Shown here: piece by piece, positions 24,033-36,460 of the stretch
Numbering within the stretch: position 1 is the first letter of the stretch
Layout: each line of letters opens with the position of its first letter
Origin: Halichondria panicea
Lineage: Eukaryota > Porifera > Demospongiae > Suberitida > Halichondriidae
Direction of reading: 5' to 3'
Assembly: GCF_963675165.1 (NCBI RefSeq)
Contig: NC_087390.1
Span: 2,432,001 to 2,496,000 of the forward strand
DNA length: 64,000 bases
Notes under the pieces: model-generated
The model's database searches: none
What the model was told of the DNA's origin: nothing
What the model saw: only the letters and a program-made list of their open reading frames with translations
Position numbers and translations under genes: made by a program

Positions 24033-24040
24033 TATAAAAG
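24033..24040 (+). promoter_or_regulatory. TATA box of TRAF A3
   Basis: TATAAAAG stands 131 bases before the start codon at 24164, in a leader homologous to that of TRAF A2. Confidence 0.55.
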
Positions 24041-24163
24041 TATCAAGTATCAATCAGAATGAGTATAATAGCTACAAGAAGAGCTTCTACCCATCCAGTG
24101 AGTCTCTACAACACAGATAGTTTGTAATAGATCAAGTGCTTTAATACTGCTACTTTAAAGTCA

Positions 24164-27100
24164 ATGAGTAGATCCATGTCTACACTAGTGTGTGTAAGCT
24201 GTCAAGAGTATGTGTTTCACGATCCCTATCAGTGTGATTGTGGAGACAGACTGTGTAGCAAGTGTTACAACTCTTATGTTGAGAGGTAGCAGGGATTTTC
24301 CATTGAGATTCATGCTTTTAGTAATAAACGACTTATTATTAAATGGCTTTTCATATTCTGTAGCGGTCTCAAGAAATGTATTTGCTCGTCCTGTGATGAA
24401 GAAAACATTGTAACCAACTGTTTCCGAGACAAGGCAGCGGAGTACGAGCTTCGGAACACCACCCTCAAGTGCCTGAATCAATCCTGTCCCTGGGAGGGAG
24501 AGAGCAGGTTTTATCAGGTTTGAGTTGATGATTACACATCATGATGATAACTGCAACAAGCAATAATAGAGTTGTATCACAAATACTAGCTGTGTTAAAT
24601 ACTGTCAACATCATGCCATGATAGGCAAAACAATTATGTTAGCTAGACATACCATGTGTTGGTACTAGTGCTCTTAGTTAGAGAGTGTACCCTTAATAAT
24701 TCATTGTCTTACAGAAAATTATCACTGGCTGAAAGGTTTCTCGATCATAACATCACATGCTTTTTTGCATATGAATGAAAGCTGGTGAGAATATAATTAA
24801 CCCGAGGCGCGTAGGCGACCTCGGTTACAGTAGTCTAGTCTGTGTGTGTGCGTGTTTGTCGCTCAGTTTGGCTTACCTGGTGATTTAGGCATCACAATTT
24901 GTAAGTAGGGAAACTTGTAGCATTAAAACTAAAGCTTAAAATTTGGCAGATTTTGCAAAGAAGTCTTTGTTTCGCAGAAAGGCGAACTAAGCCTAAGAAG
25001 CTTTTTGCGTACTACTAAACGCGGCTATTATTTAAAACATAAACCAGCTAGATGCGGCTATTCGAAACATAAGCCAATAATTACTGATTGTTTGTGGAAA
25101 AGGGTCGATACAATAGAAAGCTAGAATTGTGTCTGGTTTGTCTCCGAGCTGACTCTGGGATCCTACTCCAGGAGCCATACTTCTCTGCATGAGACTCCAG
25201 GCTTCTTTGCTGTGATCCTAGTCCACAGTGCATATAAAACCCTGTTCTAAAAATGTTTCAGCATTCCTCCAGTCTGGTTTAGCTCTTGAGTTGCTGTGCT
25301 AGACAGTTTAATAAGTCATACATGATATTCATTACTACATATTAATACTGTCATGCACTGGCTCTTCTGGTTTCTTTATAATCATGTCACGTCACCAGCC
25401 GAGGGTTTGCACTTTAGTGCTCTAGTTATTGTCATGTGTTCAGTCAAGGAGCTGACCAACTACAACAGCACTGATACTAGCTATCATCAGCTAGGGTAGC
25501 TATCATCAATTAATTTATACAACTGCTCTTTAGATTGGTAGTAACCAATGAATATGATTATATACTGTATCCCATACTCAACCGAAGAAGCAGAAATCAC
25601 TGTATTTGTTGTTCTATTTTCTGTAGGAGCATAAGAAGTCATGCAAGTTTGGAGCAGTACAATGCCCCAACTCAATATACGGCTGTAAAGAGGAACTGAT
25701 TAGAAGTCAATTACAGGACCACCTCAACAATAAATGCAACTTCAACCCGATCACTTGTCGATGGTGTGGACAACACACCCTCAATGAAGACGTAAGTTAT
25801 ACGTAATGTGTTCTTACAGTTCTATGGAGATATTCATGGTATGACTATGACAAACCACATTTAAATTACCGTATATCTACTAATTTATTGGACACTTCTA
25901 ATTACCCCGGACACTCTTTTGGGCAATTTTCATTGTTCTAATACAACGGATACTCCAGTGCTTTAATATTACATATGTTCTAAATATCCGGACAATACCT
26001 TGAAAAGTTGAGTTATATTCATAGACGGCAAGTAAGACTTAGATAGCTACAGTTAGATAGCTTTGAGTAGCTAGTTTTAGATAGCTAGTGCAATCGTCCA
26101 CTGTTCTATTAAACTTAGCTAGCTCGCATGCAGCTGCTAATTATTCCGGACACTTCACATGCTCTATAAAAATCTGTTCCAATTATACCTGGACAATTTC
26201 CAAAATAATTATTTTTTTCTGTCCGATAAAATAATTATTAACTAATTATCCGCCCACACCCTGCCCACATTGTGTGTTATTGCTGAGTGTAATCAGAAGC
26301 TAATTGCTTGAGCTGCACCCGCCTGTCGTACCACACTCTAGATATATCTACGGTACAACTATTACATGTACGCTTACTATTGAAATCCAAACTATGCGTC
26401 ATGATTTTCAAACACACAGATTCACATTCAAAAAGGGTGTGAGATGGCACTAGACTACTGCTCCAATGGGTGTGGAGAGAGGTTACCTAGGAGAGAGGTG
26501 AGTCATAATAGATACACATCTATGATTTCCTGCTGTATGTGACCAATTATTATTAATGATCTTTACCTACTCCCCACAGATGCTCAAGCATACTAAAACA
26601 GTGTGCACTCACCAAGTAAGGGAATGCGACTACAAAGACTTGGGGTGCACCTACAAGGTACATTCTCACATACGTACAGTAATTTTTCATATTCACTAAG
26701 CTTTATGTATTTTGTCATACAATTATATGCTCTTATTCGTCTGCAGGGTACCATCAAGGAACTAACGAAGCATTTAAAGGAGTACCCCGCATATCACAAC
26801 CAACTACTGAAAATGGCTTACAAAGAAATGAAGCAATCTCTTGACCACCAAATTGCCTTAATAGACACCAAAACAGATGATCTGAAACCTGAAATTAGCA
26901 AAATTCGCTCTGAGGTGCAGTCACGACTGCAACCAGTAACAGATGCTGTGGTAAAAGCTGAGTCAGCAATTATCCGACTACAAGATGGACTCAGTGAGGT
27001 ATCTCTGCTATTGCAAACACTTCAAGCAGCCAGTTACGATGGAACATTCATTTGGAAGATCCCCGAAGTATTGCGAAGAAGAAACGAAGCTAGAACTGGG

Positions 27101-27499
27101 AAAACTGTATCTTTGTACTCCGCTCCATTCTATACGAGTCGCCATGGATACAAGCTCTGCCTGAGACTCTACATGAATGGCGATGGTACTGGAAAGGGCA
27201 CTCACTTGTCGTTCTTTATCACCCTAATGCGAGGAGAGTACGATGCCCTTCTCCCCTGGCCATTCAGACAGGCAGTCACTCCGACCCTGGTGGACCAGAA
27301 CAAGCAGCGGGACGTTGTCCAGTCATTCCGTCCTGAACCAACCTCCTCATCATTCCAGAGACCACGCAATGAGATAAACGTTGCCTCAGGTTGTCCCACA
27401 TTCGCCCTCGTTTCTGTTCTTGACAACGTCTCCTACGTCAAGGACGATACCTTGTTCCTTAAATGCAAAGTCAACACCACTGGACTAACCAATGAATAG
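24164..27499 (+). CDS. TRAF-like protein A3 (RING, zinc fingers, coiled coil, MATH)
   Basis: Exons 24164-24285, 24364-24517, 25627-25791, 26420-26497, 26580-26657 and 26747-27499 give 449 residues. The first donor (gtagca) is weaker than in the paralogues. Domain order and RING cysteines are as in A2. Differences include GLKKC for GHKKF just before the last RING cysteine pair, which adds an extra cysteine, and CSNGC for CPNGC in the fourth zinc finger. The MATH domain is complete. Intron 2 is longer than in A2 because of an insertion at 24800-25425. Close similarity to A2 through exons, introns and leader suggests a recent tandem duplication. Likely a TRAF adaptor; the weak donor leaves slight doubt about expression. 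Confidence 0.9.
24800..25425. mobile_element. 626-bp insertion in intron 2 of TRAF A3
   Basis: Comparison with TRAF A2 intron 2 (about 17553) shows an empty site: the surrounding bases are continuous there. TTA is present at both edges (24797-24799 and 25426-25428), suggesting a 3-bp target duplication. The left end reads acccgaggcgcgtaggcg and the inner right side ccgagggtttgc. A distant relative sits in intron 5 of A1. No ORF of note. Confidence 0.65.
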
Positions 27500-28229
27500 T
27501 ACGTATTTGAAAGCATGCGATACAAACTTTTTGTTTTTCACATTAATTTTACAAGCAATGTAGATCTTCTATATACGTGTTAAATTCACTTATCATATAA
27601 TTTCTGGAGATAAAAATAATGCTTAAATTATAATCCTTCTTGTATTTTTAGTGTGAGGGAATATTGAGTTACTTATTGGTTAGAAATTGGACTAGGCTTG
27701 TTTGCCGTAACCGTTACAGTTGCGTTTAATATAAATGCTTGTTCTGATCTAGCACATGTGTATATAATTATATAGAGAGCAATTTGTGATCGTAACATCA
27801 CGTAAGTACCGTATAGCGCGAAATTTTCGAGGCACTTATATTTCGTGGATTGGCCTCTAAAAGTATTTTCGTTGCACAATGTTTGCGGAATGACTGCTTA
27901 CCAGAAGCCACGCCTTTAAATCTTGCACGTTATAGCAGGTAAAGAACGATTTTTGTGGACTTAATTTTCGTGTAGGATTGCTAACCCACGAAATCCACGA
28001 AAATTAAGCCCCTCGAAAATTTCGCGCTATACGGTATATATAGCTCTATATGGAGTACCGAGGGGATTTCCAGATGTAAGTAGTAGGCTGACCATAGCAA
28101 AAACAAGCACGAATCTATCTCTCTATGTGCATGGAGAGTTTTTACTTTATAACAATAACAGCATAGGATATACGCAATTCTAGATGTAAAGTGCACATCC
28201 TAAAGAATGTGTACAGTAAAAACACTGAC
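27500..28229. repeat. 3' flank of TRAF A3 with a TACCGTATAGCG hairpin MITE
   Basis: Bases 27640-28120 align with about 60630-61080 downstream of the broken TRAF copy, including a MITE at 27807-28036 whose arms read taccgtatagcgcgaaatt and aatttcgcgctatacggta. The Death-domain relic that precedes this segment at 60413 is absent here. No gene is seen. Confidence 0.65.
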
Positions 28230-29211
28230 AGTAACAATTAAAGAGCAGGAACTTCTGTCTATACTGTGTGCACTGGAGGAATGTCGCTCAGGCACGAGGA
28301 ATTTAATCTTTGTCTGTGACATCACATGCAATTACTGCATGTTTTACTACGGAAGTAAAACAGCTAGGTCTCTTTAAACTGGTTTTTAGAGGTGCATTCC
28401 CTGGTTCTTTCCCTTGTAAATTATACATGTACATAAAATACTAGAGGATTTCAGGTGTGTTGACTGCTACAATGCCCGCATGCACACTGTGTGTTTCCTT
28501 ACACAACTAATGGTCATGGTTGACTTGAAGTCCCATTGAACATGCATACAGACCTTAAAATGTGCAAATAGCAACCAAATGATTGAAGCGTTGATTGTTT
28601 CTTCTGTAAGCGCTCGTTCATATAACACAGTGAAACAATAGCTGAATACAACAAATTTCATTCCCCTACCAACTTGCCCGTCTACAGGATACTTGATTTC
28701 TCTAGCAAACTCAATTTCATGATAATCAATGCCTTTTATTTGGTGGATTTTAGCTAATAATAATATGTTTTCCTATTCCTTCAGGGTACTTCCAAGCAGC
28801 AGCAGGAACACGATTCCAAGAGTGGTTTTATCTTAAGATATGTGAGCAAAACTGTTGATGAGCTCAAGAACACCAGTGCCCTACTCACTCGCAGTGTGCC
28901 TCAATCAACTACTGAGAAAGTTTTAATTAAGCCAAGCGATGGCAGATATACCACTATTACATAAGTTAGAGGCAGCTGTCTTTCATCTGCAAGAACCCAC
29001 TAATGAAATGGGTGTAGCGTTGCAAACCGTACAAGGTACGACCTACGATGGAATTATAAGATTCCTGAATTATTACGATGGAATTAGCTATAGGGTTAGG
29101 ATTTAAGAGAATGCTGAGAAGTAAGCTCTACTGGTGCTGCCAATGTTTACAACACACACTTGCATTCTCTTTGGCCACAAGCTTAGGAAACCGACAATAG
29201 AAACACTCTAC
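28230..29211 (+). pseudogene. Diverged TRAF (type B) coiled-coil relic, copy 1
   Basis: This region duplicates 39800-41740. From about 28785, after an acceptor-like cttcag, it encodes GTSKQQQEHDSKSG.. and VDELKNTSALL.., then EAAVFHLQEPTNEMGVALQT and TYDGI. The order matches the coiled coil and start of the MATH domain of the TRAF genes (compare IIQLQDGLSEVSLLLQT and YDGTFIWKI). A stop follows KPSDGRYTTIT, and the rest of MATH is absent. It is a decayed member of a second TRAF subfamily, also seen at 62480-62820. Confidence 0.6.
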
Positions 29212-30317
29212 ATACATGGAATGCTTTTATCACATACGTATATATAGATGCCCTAAAGCTACGTATAACCACAGAGTGAAATCAATACCCTATACCAGTA
29301 ATTATAAGTTGATACGTATCACCTCCATTCTATTTCCTAGGCGTGTGACATACCTAACCAAAACATCATTGCCCCTTCCCTATATACACACACACAGGAG
29401 TTGGTTAACTTGCTACTAACTGGGGTGGCATGCAGTGTCTAACGTCTTTGACAGGGAGGTGGACCTGGGCAACAAAGGAGGTTAGGGAGTAGGTCAGAGT
29501 TCATTGGGTGCCAACTGATCTGCAAGTATTAATTGATTAATTAATTAATTGAATTGATTAATTGAACTGCTACAATCTAGACCATTAACTTTGTTAGTGG
29601 TTCCTTTGGAATGGCACATTTATTTGGTAATCATGTTATATATATGGTTTTCTTTCTGTTCTATACCGGTGAGTTAACCACTCTCTGAGCTCTAAGTTTA
29701 ACGAAAATAGTGAGTTCTCTTTTGATGATTCCATGGTTGAAAACCCAATGTATATTCTATGTATCAATTGGTATGTGGCCATGCAGAAGACGCCTATCAA
29801 TGATAATTTAATTTTTGTCTATATTACAATTGAGAAGGATACAGGACTCCTATCATTTACTCACGACACCCACCCTCCCCCTACAGGTTGGGAGTAACTA
29901 CAAGGACCCTGTCTATCCTATATGGGTGATCTGCAGCGAGAGCCACTTCTCAGTGCTGTTCTCTCATCAAAGATCGCTGCTTGAGAATCTGTAAGTTTTG
30001 AAGTCCCTCTGTAACTTTACTTTGTACAATGTAACTTTACAATTTAAGTCTTCATGGTAAAGGCTATTGAAATGTGCTTATAATTATAGATGAATTGGCG
30101 AAAGAATCATTGGTATTCGAAGTAATATGTGTATATTAGTAAATTGTTCGACTGTAATGTTTGTTGTCTATTGTATAGTTGTACGCAGTACAATGGTCGA
30201 TCATTCCTTACCAATTTAAGTCTTCATGCACATACAGGAAACTCCAAAGGAGTTTACATTATTACGATGGTCTGGCTAACCAGGACGAGGCCATACGACT
30301 GACTATAGATATATATA
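29212..30317 (+). pseudogene. MINDY-type C-terminal exons, copy 2 (truncated)
   Basis: Three MINDY pieces are present: ELVNLLLTG.. (from about 29398), with a 4-base interruption before [11 protein letters not shown]; the exon 29887-29990, reading [14 protein letters not shown] then [11 protein letters not shown]; and an exon from 30238, [18 protein letters not shown], in frame with the previous one despite a small deletion. The copy then stops at a tandem-duplication junction (about 30312-30320), where the sequence of 29212 starts again. The final exon is missing. Confidence 0.7.
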
Positions 30318-31350
30318 TGGAATGCTTTTATCACATGCGTATATATAGATGCCCTAAAGCTGCATAACCACAGAGTGAAATCAATACCTATACTCGAATC
30401 CTATACCAGTAATTATAAGTTGATACGTATCACCTCTATTCTATTTCCTAGGCGTGTGACATACCTAACCAAAACATCACTGCCCCTTCCCTATATACAC
30501 ACACACAGGAGTTGGTTAACTTGCTACTAACTGGGGTGGCATGCAGTGTCTAACGTCTTTGACAGGGAGGTGGACCTGGGCAACAAAGGAGGTTAGGGAG
30601 TAGGTCAGAGTTAATTGGGTGCCAACTGATCTGCAAGTATTAATTGATTAATTAATTTATTGATTGAACTGCTACAATCTAGACCATTAACTTTGTTAGT
30701 GGTTCCTTTGGAATGGCACATTTATTTGGTAATCATGTTATATATACGGTTTTCTGTTCTATACCGGTGAGTTAACCACTCTCTGAGTTCTAAGTTTAAC
30801 GAAAATAGTGAGTTCTCTTTTGATGGTTCCATGGTTGAAAACCCAATGTATATTCTATGTATCAATTGGTATGTGGCCATGCAGAAGACAAATAATCAAT
30901 GATAATTTAATTTTTGTCTATATTACAATTGAGAAGGATACAGGACTCCTATCATTTACTCACGACACCCACCCTCCCCCTACAGGAGGTTGGGAGTAAC
31001 TACAAGGACCCTGTCTATCCTATATGGGTGTCTGCAGCGAGAGCCACTTCTCAGTGCTGTTCTCTCATCAAAGATCGCTGCTTGAGAATCTGTAAGTTTT
31101 GAAGTCCGTCTGTAACTTTTCTATTCATGGTGAAGTCTATTGAAATGTGCTTGTATACAAGAATTGGTGAAAGAGTCATGATATTCAAAATATGTGTATA
31201 GTAAATTGTTGACCGTACTGTTTGTTGTCTATTGTATAGTTGTAAGTAGTACAATGGTTCAATCATTCCTAACAATTTAAGTCCTCATGCACATACAGGA
31301 GACTCCAAAGGAGATTTGACTTACATTATTACGATGGCCTGGCTAACCAG
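30318..31350 (+). pseudogene. MINDY-type C-terminal exons, copy 3 (tandem duplicate)
   Basis: It repeats 29212-30317 in direct orientation. The VGSNYK exon (about 30990-31091) has lost two bases (gggtgtctgcagc for gggtgatctgcagc), a frameshift within the PIWV-CSES segment. The next exon (from about 31301, [17 protein letters not shown]) is cut off after NQ by unrelated sequence. Clearly a pseudogene. Confidence 0.75.
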
Positions 31351-31423
31351 GTCAATTTTAGCACTCCATCATATAGCTAGTAGTAAATGATGCTAAAAAT
31401 ACCCAGTGAAACTAAAAACTGAG

Positions 31424-31556
31424 TACCGTAAAATCTCTAGACACTTGGACATTTCGCCCATAATTTTATAGCACTATATAAATTCATTTTTTTTGTGTAC
31501 TAACAAAACGTAATTATTTAAAAGTGTCGCCTTAATTAAATCGAGGTTTTACGGTA
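31424..31556. mobile_element. Small MITE with TACCGTAAAA ends
   Basis: Inverted ends taccgtaaaat and ttttacggta lie about 130 bases apart. It is non-coding and related by terminus to the TACCGTATAGCG family found at 27807, 46515, 51729 and 60754. Confidence 0.5.
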
Positions 31557-31830
31557 GGCATAGTCATACTAGAAGCAATGAGCCAGAAACTTAGATTTCA
31601 CAAACATCGAGTTGTTGCTGCACTTACCTTTGTTTTTTACTCCTGTCTTGATGTAGCAGGTATAGTAATCATATTGTTAAACTACTAACTAACAGGTAAT
31701 GATACAAGAAAGATACAAGCAAGAATGCTGACTCAGCAGGATCGACGTTTTAAGCGTATTCATGAGATTATTTATGACTATTGATGACTATGGATGACGC
31801 ATGTCCAGCCTCCTGCAGTGACCTCTAAAG

Positions 31831-31888
31831 TAGCCTCGATTCAAGGCCGATTAAAATACGTATTTTAATCGGCCTGGAATCGAGGCTA
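31831..31888. mobile_element. 58-bp palindromic element with 9-bp target duplication
   Basis: The sequence is a near-perfect palindrome beginning TAGCCTCGATTCAAGGCCG and ending with the complement GGAATCGAGGCTA. CCTCTAAAG is repeated exactly on both sides (31822-31830 and 31889-31897). The termini match the Mutator-like element at 22347-23434, so this looks like the two ends of that family joined with no interior. Confidence 0.8.
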
Positions 31889-31965
31889 CCTCTAAAGGCA
31901 CAAAGAAATGACAGTAATTATTTATACACTTCCGCTTATTGAGGAAATGGAAATAGGAGTGTTTT

Positions 31966-31972
31966 TATAAAA
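31966..31972 (+). promoter_or_regulatory. Possible TATA box of TRAF-Death gene D1
   Basis: TATAAAA lies 71 bases before the start codon of first exon 1a (32037). It is less well conserved in context than the TATAAAAG boxes of the other copies. Confidence 0.4.
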
Positions 31973-32036
31973 TTAAAAATGGCACTCACAGTTCTGCAGA
32001 ATTATATCAAGCTGTAAGTAAGTGTTAGCAAAAGTG

Positions 32037-35000
32037 ATGAGTACACTAGTGTGTGTAAGCTGTCAAGAGTACGTGTTCCACGATCCCTACCAGTGTGACT
32101 GTGGAGACAGACTCTGTAGCAAGTGCTACACCTCCTATGTTGAGAGGTAAGACTGCTGTATTAACTATATATAATGCACCTACCATGTACCAATAGCCCT
32201 CACTACACCCCGGTTCCTTCAATCTCCGCCTAGCTAGCTAGCTGGGCCTAGGCTGGAAACCACTCCCTTCGCTCTGGGCTCTGGGGACTGGCAAGTTTGC
32301 CGTGTTGAGAGTTGTCCCGTTGGAATGCAATTAGCACAAAATGCGTAATGCGTGGGTGATATCATTTCAGCCTCGATAACAGACTGCCAGTAATGTAGTT
32401 ATACTCGAGGCCGATAATATTTTGTGCAGTAATACGGTCGTGTAGTTAAACGTGTGGGCGGTGGCACATGAGTATTTGTGACGTTTACATTCTTGTGACT
32501 TTCTTCATGCACTGGGACAACTCTCAACACGGCAGCTTGCCAGTCCCTTTCTCCCGGGAGAAGGGGAGGGGTTTGTCAGAGCTTTGTTAGTAAAACCTAG
32601 CCCGACGTTTGTTATGTACATGTACCACAGAAAAAAATTCATGTGTTCCACTTCTGAGTGGTGCATCTTTTAGAAACCCTAAAAATTGCGTTCAGCCCAG
32701 CTGGCGTTTAAATGATAGTGCGCTACAGCTAGTGTATTTAGTGGACACGTCTAGTGCAGTCGCTTAGAACTCAGGTAGTCTTGCACCAGCTCCAATTTAA
32801 ATTAAAAATAGGGTCTGGAGAACTTAGACTCGCAAGCCACTCCATTTCTATCAAGCCGTACTGTAGCGTTAGCAAACAAACTGATGAGTACACTATTGTG
32901 TGTAAGCTGTCAAGAGTATGTGTTTCACGATCCATACCAATGTGATTGTGGAGACAGACTCTGTAGCAAGTGTTACAATTCCTATGTTGAGAGGTAAATC
33001 ATTATTCATGATGATGTGTCATTGACTGTCATCCACTATCATTTCATTTTCTGCAGAGCCCAGAAGAAGTTCATCTGTTTATCCTGCGTGGCCAACTGTT
33101 TCCGAGACAAGGCAGTGGAGTACGAGCTTCGGAACACCACCCTCAAGTGCCTGAACCAGTCCTGTCCCTGGGAGGGGGAGAGCAGGTTCTATCAGGTAAT
33201 AATGCTACAGTACTGCACAATGAGTAATCCTCATTTATAATTACGTGATGTCAGATGCATGCAATGTAATAGTCTCCTTCACTGGCCTCCCCTGAAGAAA
33301 AGGCCTGCTACTGACATGTGCGAAATTATTGGATATTTTGTCCGTAAAATAATTATAATACTGAATTTAGTGGAAAATATCATTGAAAAAGTCATACACA
33401 GAGTTATATAGCTAGCTAGCTAGAGACAGAGCTGTAGGTTTGTTGTACAGCCATTTTCTTTCTGGTAGCAGTACATATAGTAGGCTTTCACCAAAGTTAG
33501 TATTAGATGGGCGTGGCCTGTCCATATAGGCTTTTGTCAGCTTTCACTCCGTTCAGACGATTGTCATCCACACTGTTGCTGGCTGTGAGTCTTTTGTTAA
33601 CATAGCAGGCTAAGGGTAGCTGTCAGAATACTATCAGACAGGCTAGAAGCCTTCAATCGAACCTTCTATCTACTTCCTTCAGTCCACGTCCGTTCGTTGT
33701 GACGTCATTGTTTTACTGACCATAAACGTTATCCGAATCCTCCAGATACCGGCGGAAGGTTAGCACATGCGCAAGCAGCAGTCGATACCAGGCCCAATCT
33801 TCGAGAAAGTGCGGCCTGGGATCGAGGCTAGCAATGTACTAGGATCCAATGAATACTTAACTTATGTTGAGGCTATAAAAGTATATCGATGTTGGAAACG
33901 CACCACTTTTGAACAGACCCAGAACCACAAACAGACAGACTATTGTAACCCGTGGCGCCGCAGGTAATAACTTATACATTGTAAGACATGTTTGTTGTTT
34001 CTGGAATTCTGTAGGAGCATAAGAATTCGTGCAAGTTTGGATCAGTACAATGCCCCAACTCAATATACAGCTGTAAAGAGGAACTGATTAGGAGTCAATT
34101 ACAGGACCACCTCAACAATAAATGCAACTTCAGCCCGATCACTTGCCGATGGTGTGGACAACACACCCTCAATGAAGACGTAAGTTATTCACTGTGCTTC
34201 TTTAATCTCAAAGAAAAACACCATAGCTATCTATAGCCATTTAGAATCCCCAACTAATGATTACGATTCCCAAACACACAGGTTCACATTCAGAAGGAGT
34301 GTGAGATGGCACTAGACTACTGCCCCAATGGGTGTGGGGAGAGGTTATCTAGGAGAGAGGTCAGTTCTGATTTCATTGTCATAGGGATAAAAATACGATG
34401 TAGATTCATTAGTGCATTTTTCAACCACCTTTCAACCATCTCATTTCCTTGGAGTGGCGACACTTGGGGCATGTCTCTGTACAGTAAAATTGATCACATG
34501 CATGCATGCACGAATACATTAGTTAATGATCTTTACCCACTCCCCTCACAGATGCTCTATCATACTAAAACAGTGTGCACTCACCGAGTAAAAGAATGCG
34601 ACTACAAAGACTTGGGATGCACCTACAAGGTATTTGCTATGATAATTAAGTACTCGCGTATAATTATAATACTCTGCTGCAGGGTACCATCAAGGAACTA
34701 ACGAAGCATGCAAAGGAGTACCCCACATATCACAATGAACTGAAAATGGCCAACAAAGAAATAAAGCAATCTCTTGAGCACCAAATTGCCTTAATAGACA
34801 ACAAAACAGACGCTCTGAAGTCGGAAATTAGCAAAATTCGATCTGAGGTGCAGTCACGACTACAACCAGTAACAGATGCTATGGTCAAAGCTGAGTCAGC
34901 AATTATCCAGCTACAAGATGGACTCAGTGAGGTATCTCTGCTATTACAAACACTTCAAGCAGCCAGTTACGATGGAATATTCATTTGGAAGATCCCTGAA

Positions 35001-36460
35001 GTCACTAGGAGAAGACAAGAAGCTAGAACTGGGAAAACTGTCTCTCTGGATGGTCATTTTTTACAAACGCTTCAAGTTACATTGCCCTCCAAACTAAAGC
35101 GAGCTATGGAAGATGAACTGCTTAAACTTAAAGTCGGTAAGAAAGGGTATTAACAATAAGTAGTTCATGAGGAGCACCCTATGTGTGACCCTTTCTCCTG
35201 TGGATCAATCCAATTGGTCATGTTTTTTGCGTTGCATTAGATTTTTTTTTAGCCTTTGTAAGGTAATATTGCCTATAATTTTATGAGACCCTTTCCTATG
35301 TGGATAAACTTATTCAATTCCAAACCTAGAGTCATGTTTTTTGCATTGCATTAGATTTTGTCATTTTTAGATTTGAGACATTTGGTCAAAGACTTAAGAC
35401 CGCTGGCTGCGCAATGGAGGTCACTAGGAGTGCATCTTGGAGTGCCCCCTAAAGAGCTTGACTGCATTGAGAGCCGAGTGGCCACTCCTGAGAACTGTTT
35501 CACTCGAGTGCTGGATCGATTCCTCTCCACTCACGCACACACTGGCACTGATGACAGGAGACTGTGTACAGAGGTCATCATTGAGGCTCTGAGATTTCCG
35601 GCCATAGCCAAGGGCAACCTCTCTAGAGACATTGAGAGTGGAAAAATCAGTAAGTTGAGAATTATTAGTATTGTCATTGCCATTGTTATTATCAGTGTAA
35701 AAGTACAATAACAGAGCGTTCGTAATTTTACCTCGTGTGTGTGCAGCGCTCAGTAGGGGTAGAGTGATCGGTGTGTGTGTGTAGACACAAAAATAGCTGT
35801 TTGAGTGAACTAGACACTTTCACGGACTGCTTCAACAGCTAATGAGACAGTAGTTGGAAAAAGAATTGAATCTTGTAGGTGATTCGAAGGCGACAAAAAA
35901 CACTTTTTTTTAGTCGATCTAATCGTTGCATAGATTCACTCATAATTATAATAAGGTCATTGTACGGTAAAAGTTTATATTTACTTCTGTGCGCGTGCAA
36001 TGAAGCTCAACGCGCAGGGTAAATGCTCTTGAGCATCTTATGTTTCACAGTTTTAGCTCAGTAATAAGGATTGTGTTATACATACTTTTTACAGGACCAT
36101 TTGTATACAATCTCTCAAAATCATACCCTCTCCCCACCCCGATCAGATCTTGTGTACACAGTACGTGGCCTTTTCCGAATTCTAGGTTGTTGCACAGCTC
36201 AATGGCAACAGTTTGCACTAGCACTGGGTATAAGCCCTGATTTCACTGACGGTCTAAGAATTGAGCAACATAACGTGAGTCAGTACTTTTCAGACATGCT
36301 GAGGTATTGGCTGGAAAATAGTGAGTGTTGTGTGGCCGATTTGGTGGACGCTATAAGGCATCTGGATCATAGGAACCTTGCTGACAAGATACAAGAAGAG
36401 TACCGTGGTAAGGCTTCAATTTATACACCCTATATGTATGTCAAATTAATTATTTCATAG
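32037..36460 (+). CDS. TRAF-Death fusion protein D1 (RING, zinc fingers, coiled coil, two Death domains)
   Basis: Exons 32037-32146 (or alternative 32884-32993), 33057-33195, 34015-34179, 34282-34359, 34552-34629, 34683-35136, 35371-35649 and 36147-36460 join in frame to about 538 residues. Residues 1-190 are the RING-like domain and TRAF zinc fingers; exon 2 lacks five codons (GEENI) just after the RING. Residues 191-341 are the coiled coil plus the first MATH strand (FIWKIPEV), after which the sequence departs from MATH into ..LPSKLKRAMEDELLKLKVG. Residues 342-430 form one Death domain (LRPLAAQWRSLGVHLGVP..LDCIES), 435-521 a second (AQWQQFALALGISPDF). TRAF zinc fingers and ligase would thus be fused to an adaptor module of apoptotic and immune signalling. 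The last exon may instead be spliced at 36407 to an unseen exon. Confidence 0.8.
32285..32546. mobile_element. MITE between the alternative first exons of D1
   Basis: The ends ggactggcaagtttgccgtg and cacggcagcttgccagtcc, plus gagagttgtccc / gggacaactctc inside, form long inverted repeats. Non-coding. Confidence 0.55.
32884..32993 (+). CDS. Alternative RING first exon of D1
   Basis: A second complete copy of the 110-base first exon, with start codon, all six first-half RING cysteines and the correct donor gtaaat. It encodes MSTLLCVSC.. and differs from exon 1a at a few residues (LLC for LVC, YNSY for YTSY). Both copies precede a single exon 2 at 33057 and end in the same phase, so either could be used. 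Exon skipping, alternative promoters or a failed duplication are all possible. Confidence 0.7.
33196..34014. other. Intron 2 of D1 with a Mutator-like terminal fragment
   Basis: Bases 33755-33835 contain gcgcaagcagcagtcg..cggcctgggatcgaggcta, one end of the family at 22347-23434 without an obvious partner. The rest is unremarkable AT-rich intron. Confidence 0.5.
35137..35370. repeat. Intron 6 of D1 with internal tandem duplication
   Basis: The sequence gtcatgttttttgc.ttgcattaga occurs twice, about 145 bases apart, the second copy leading to the acceptor at 35370. The first copy also ends in a usable-looking polypyrimidine-AG (35243-35252). D2 has only the second copy. Confidence 0.6.
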
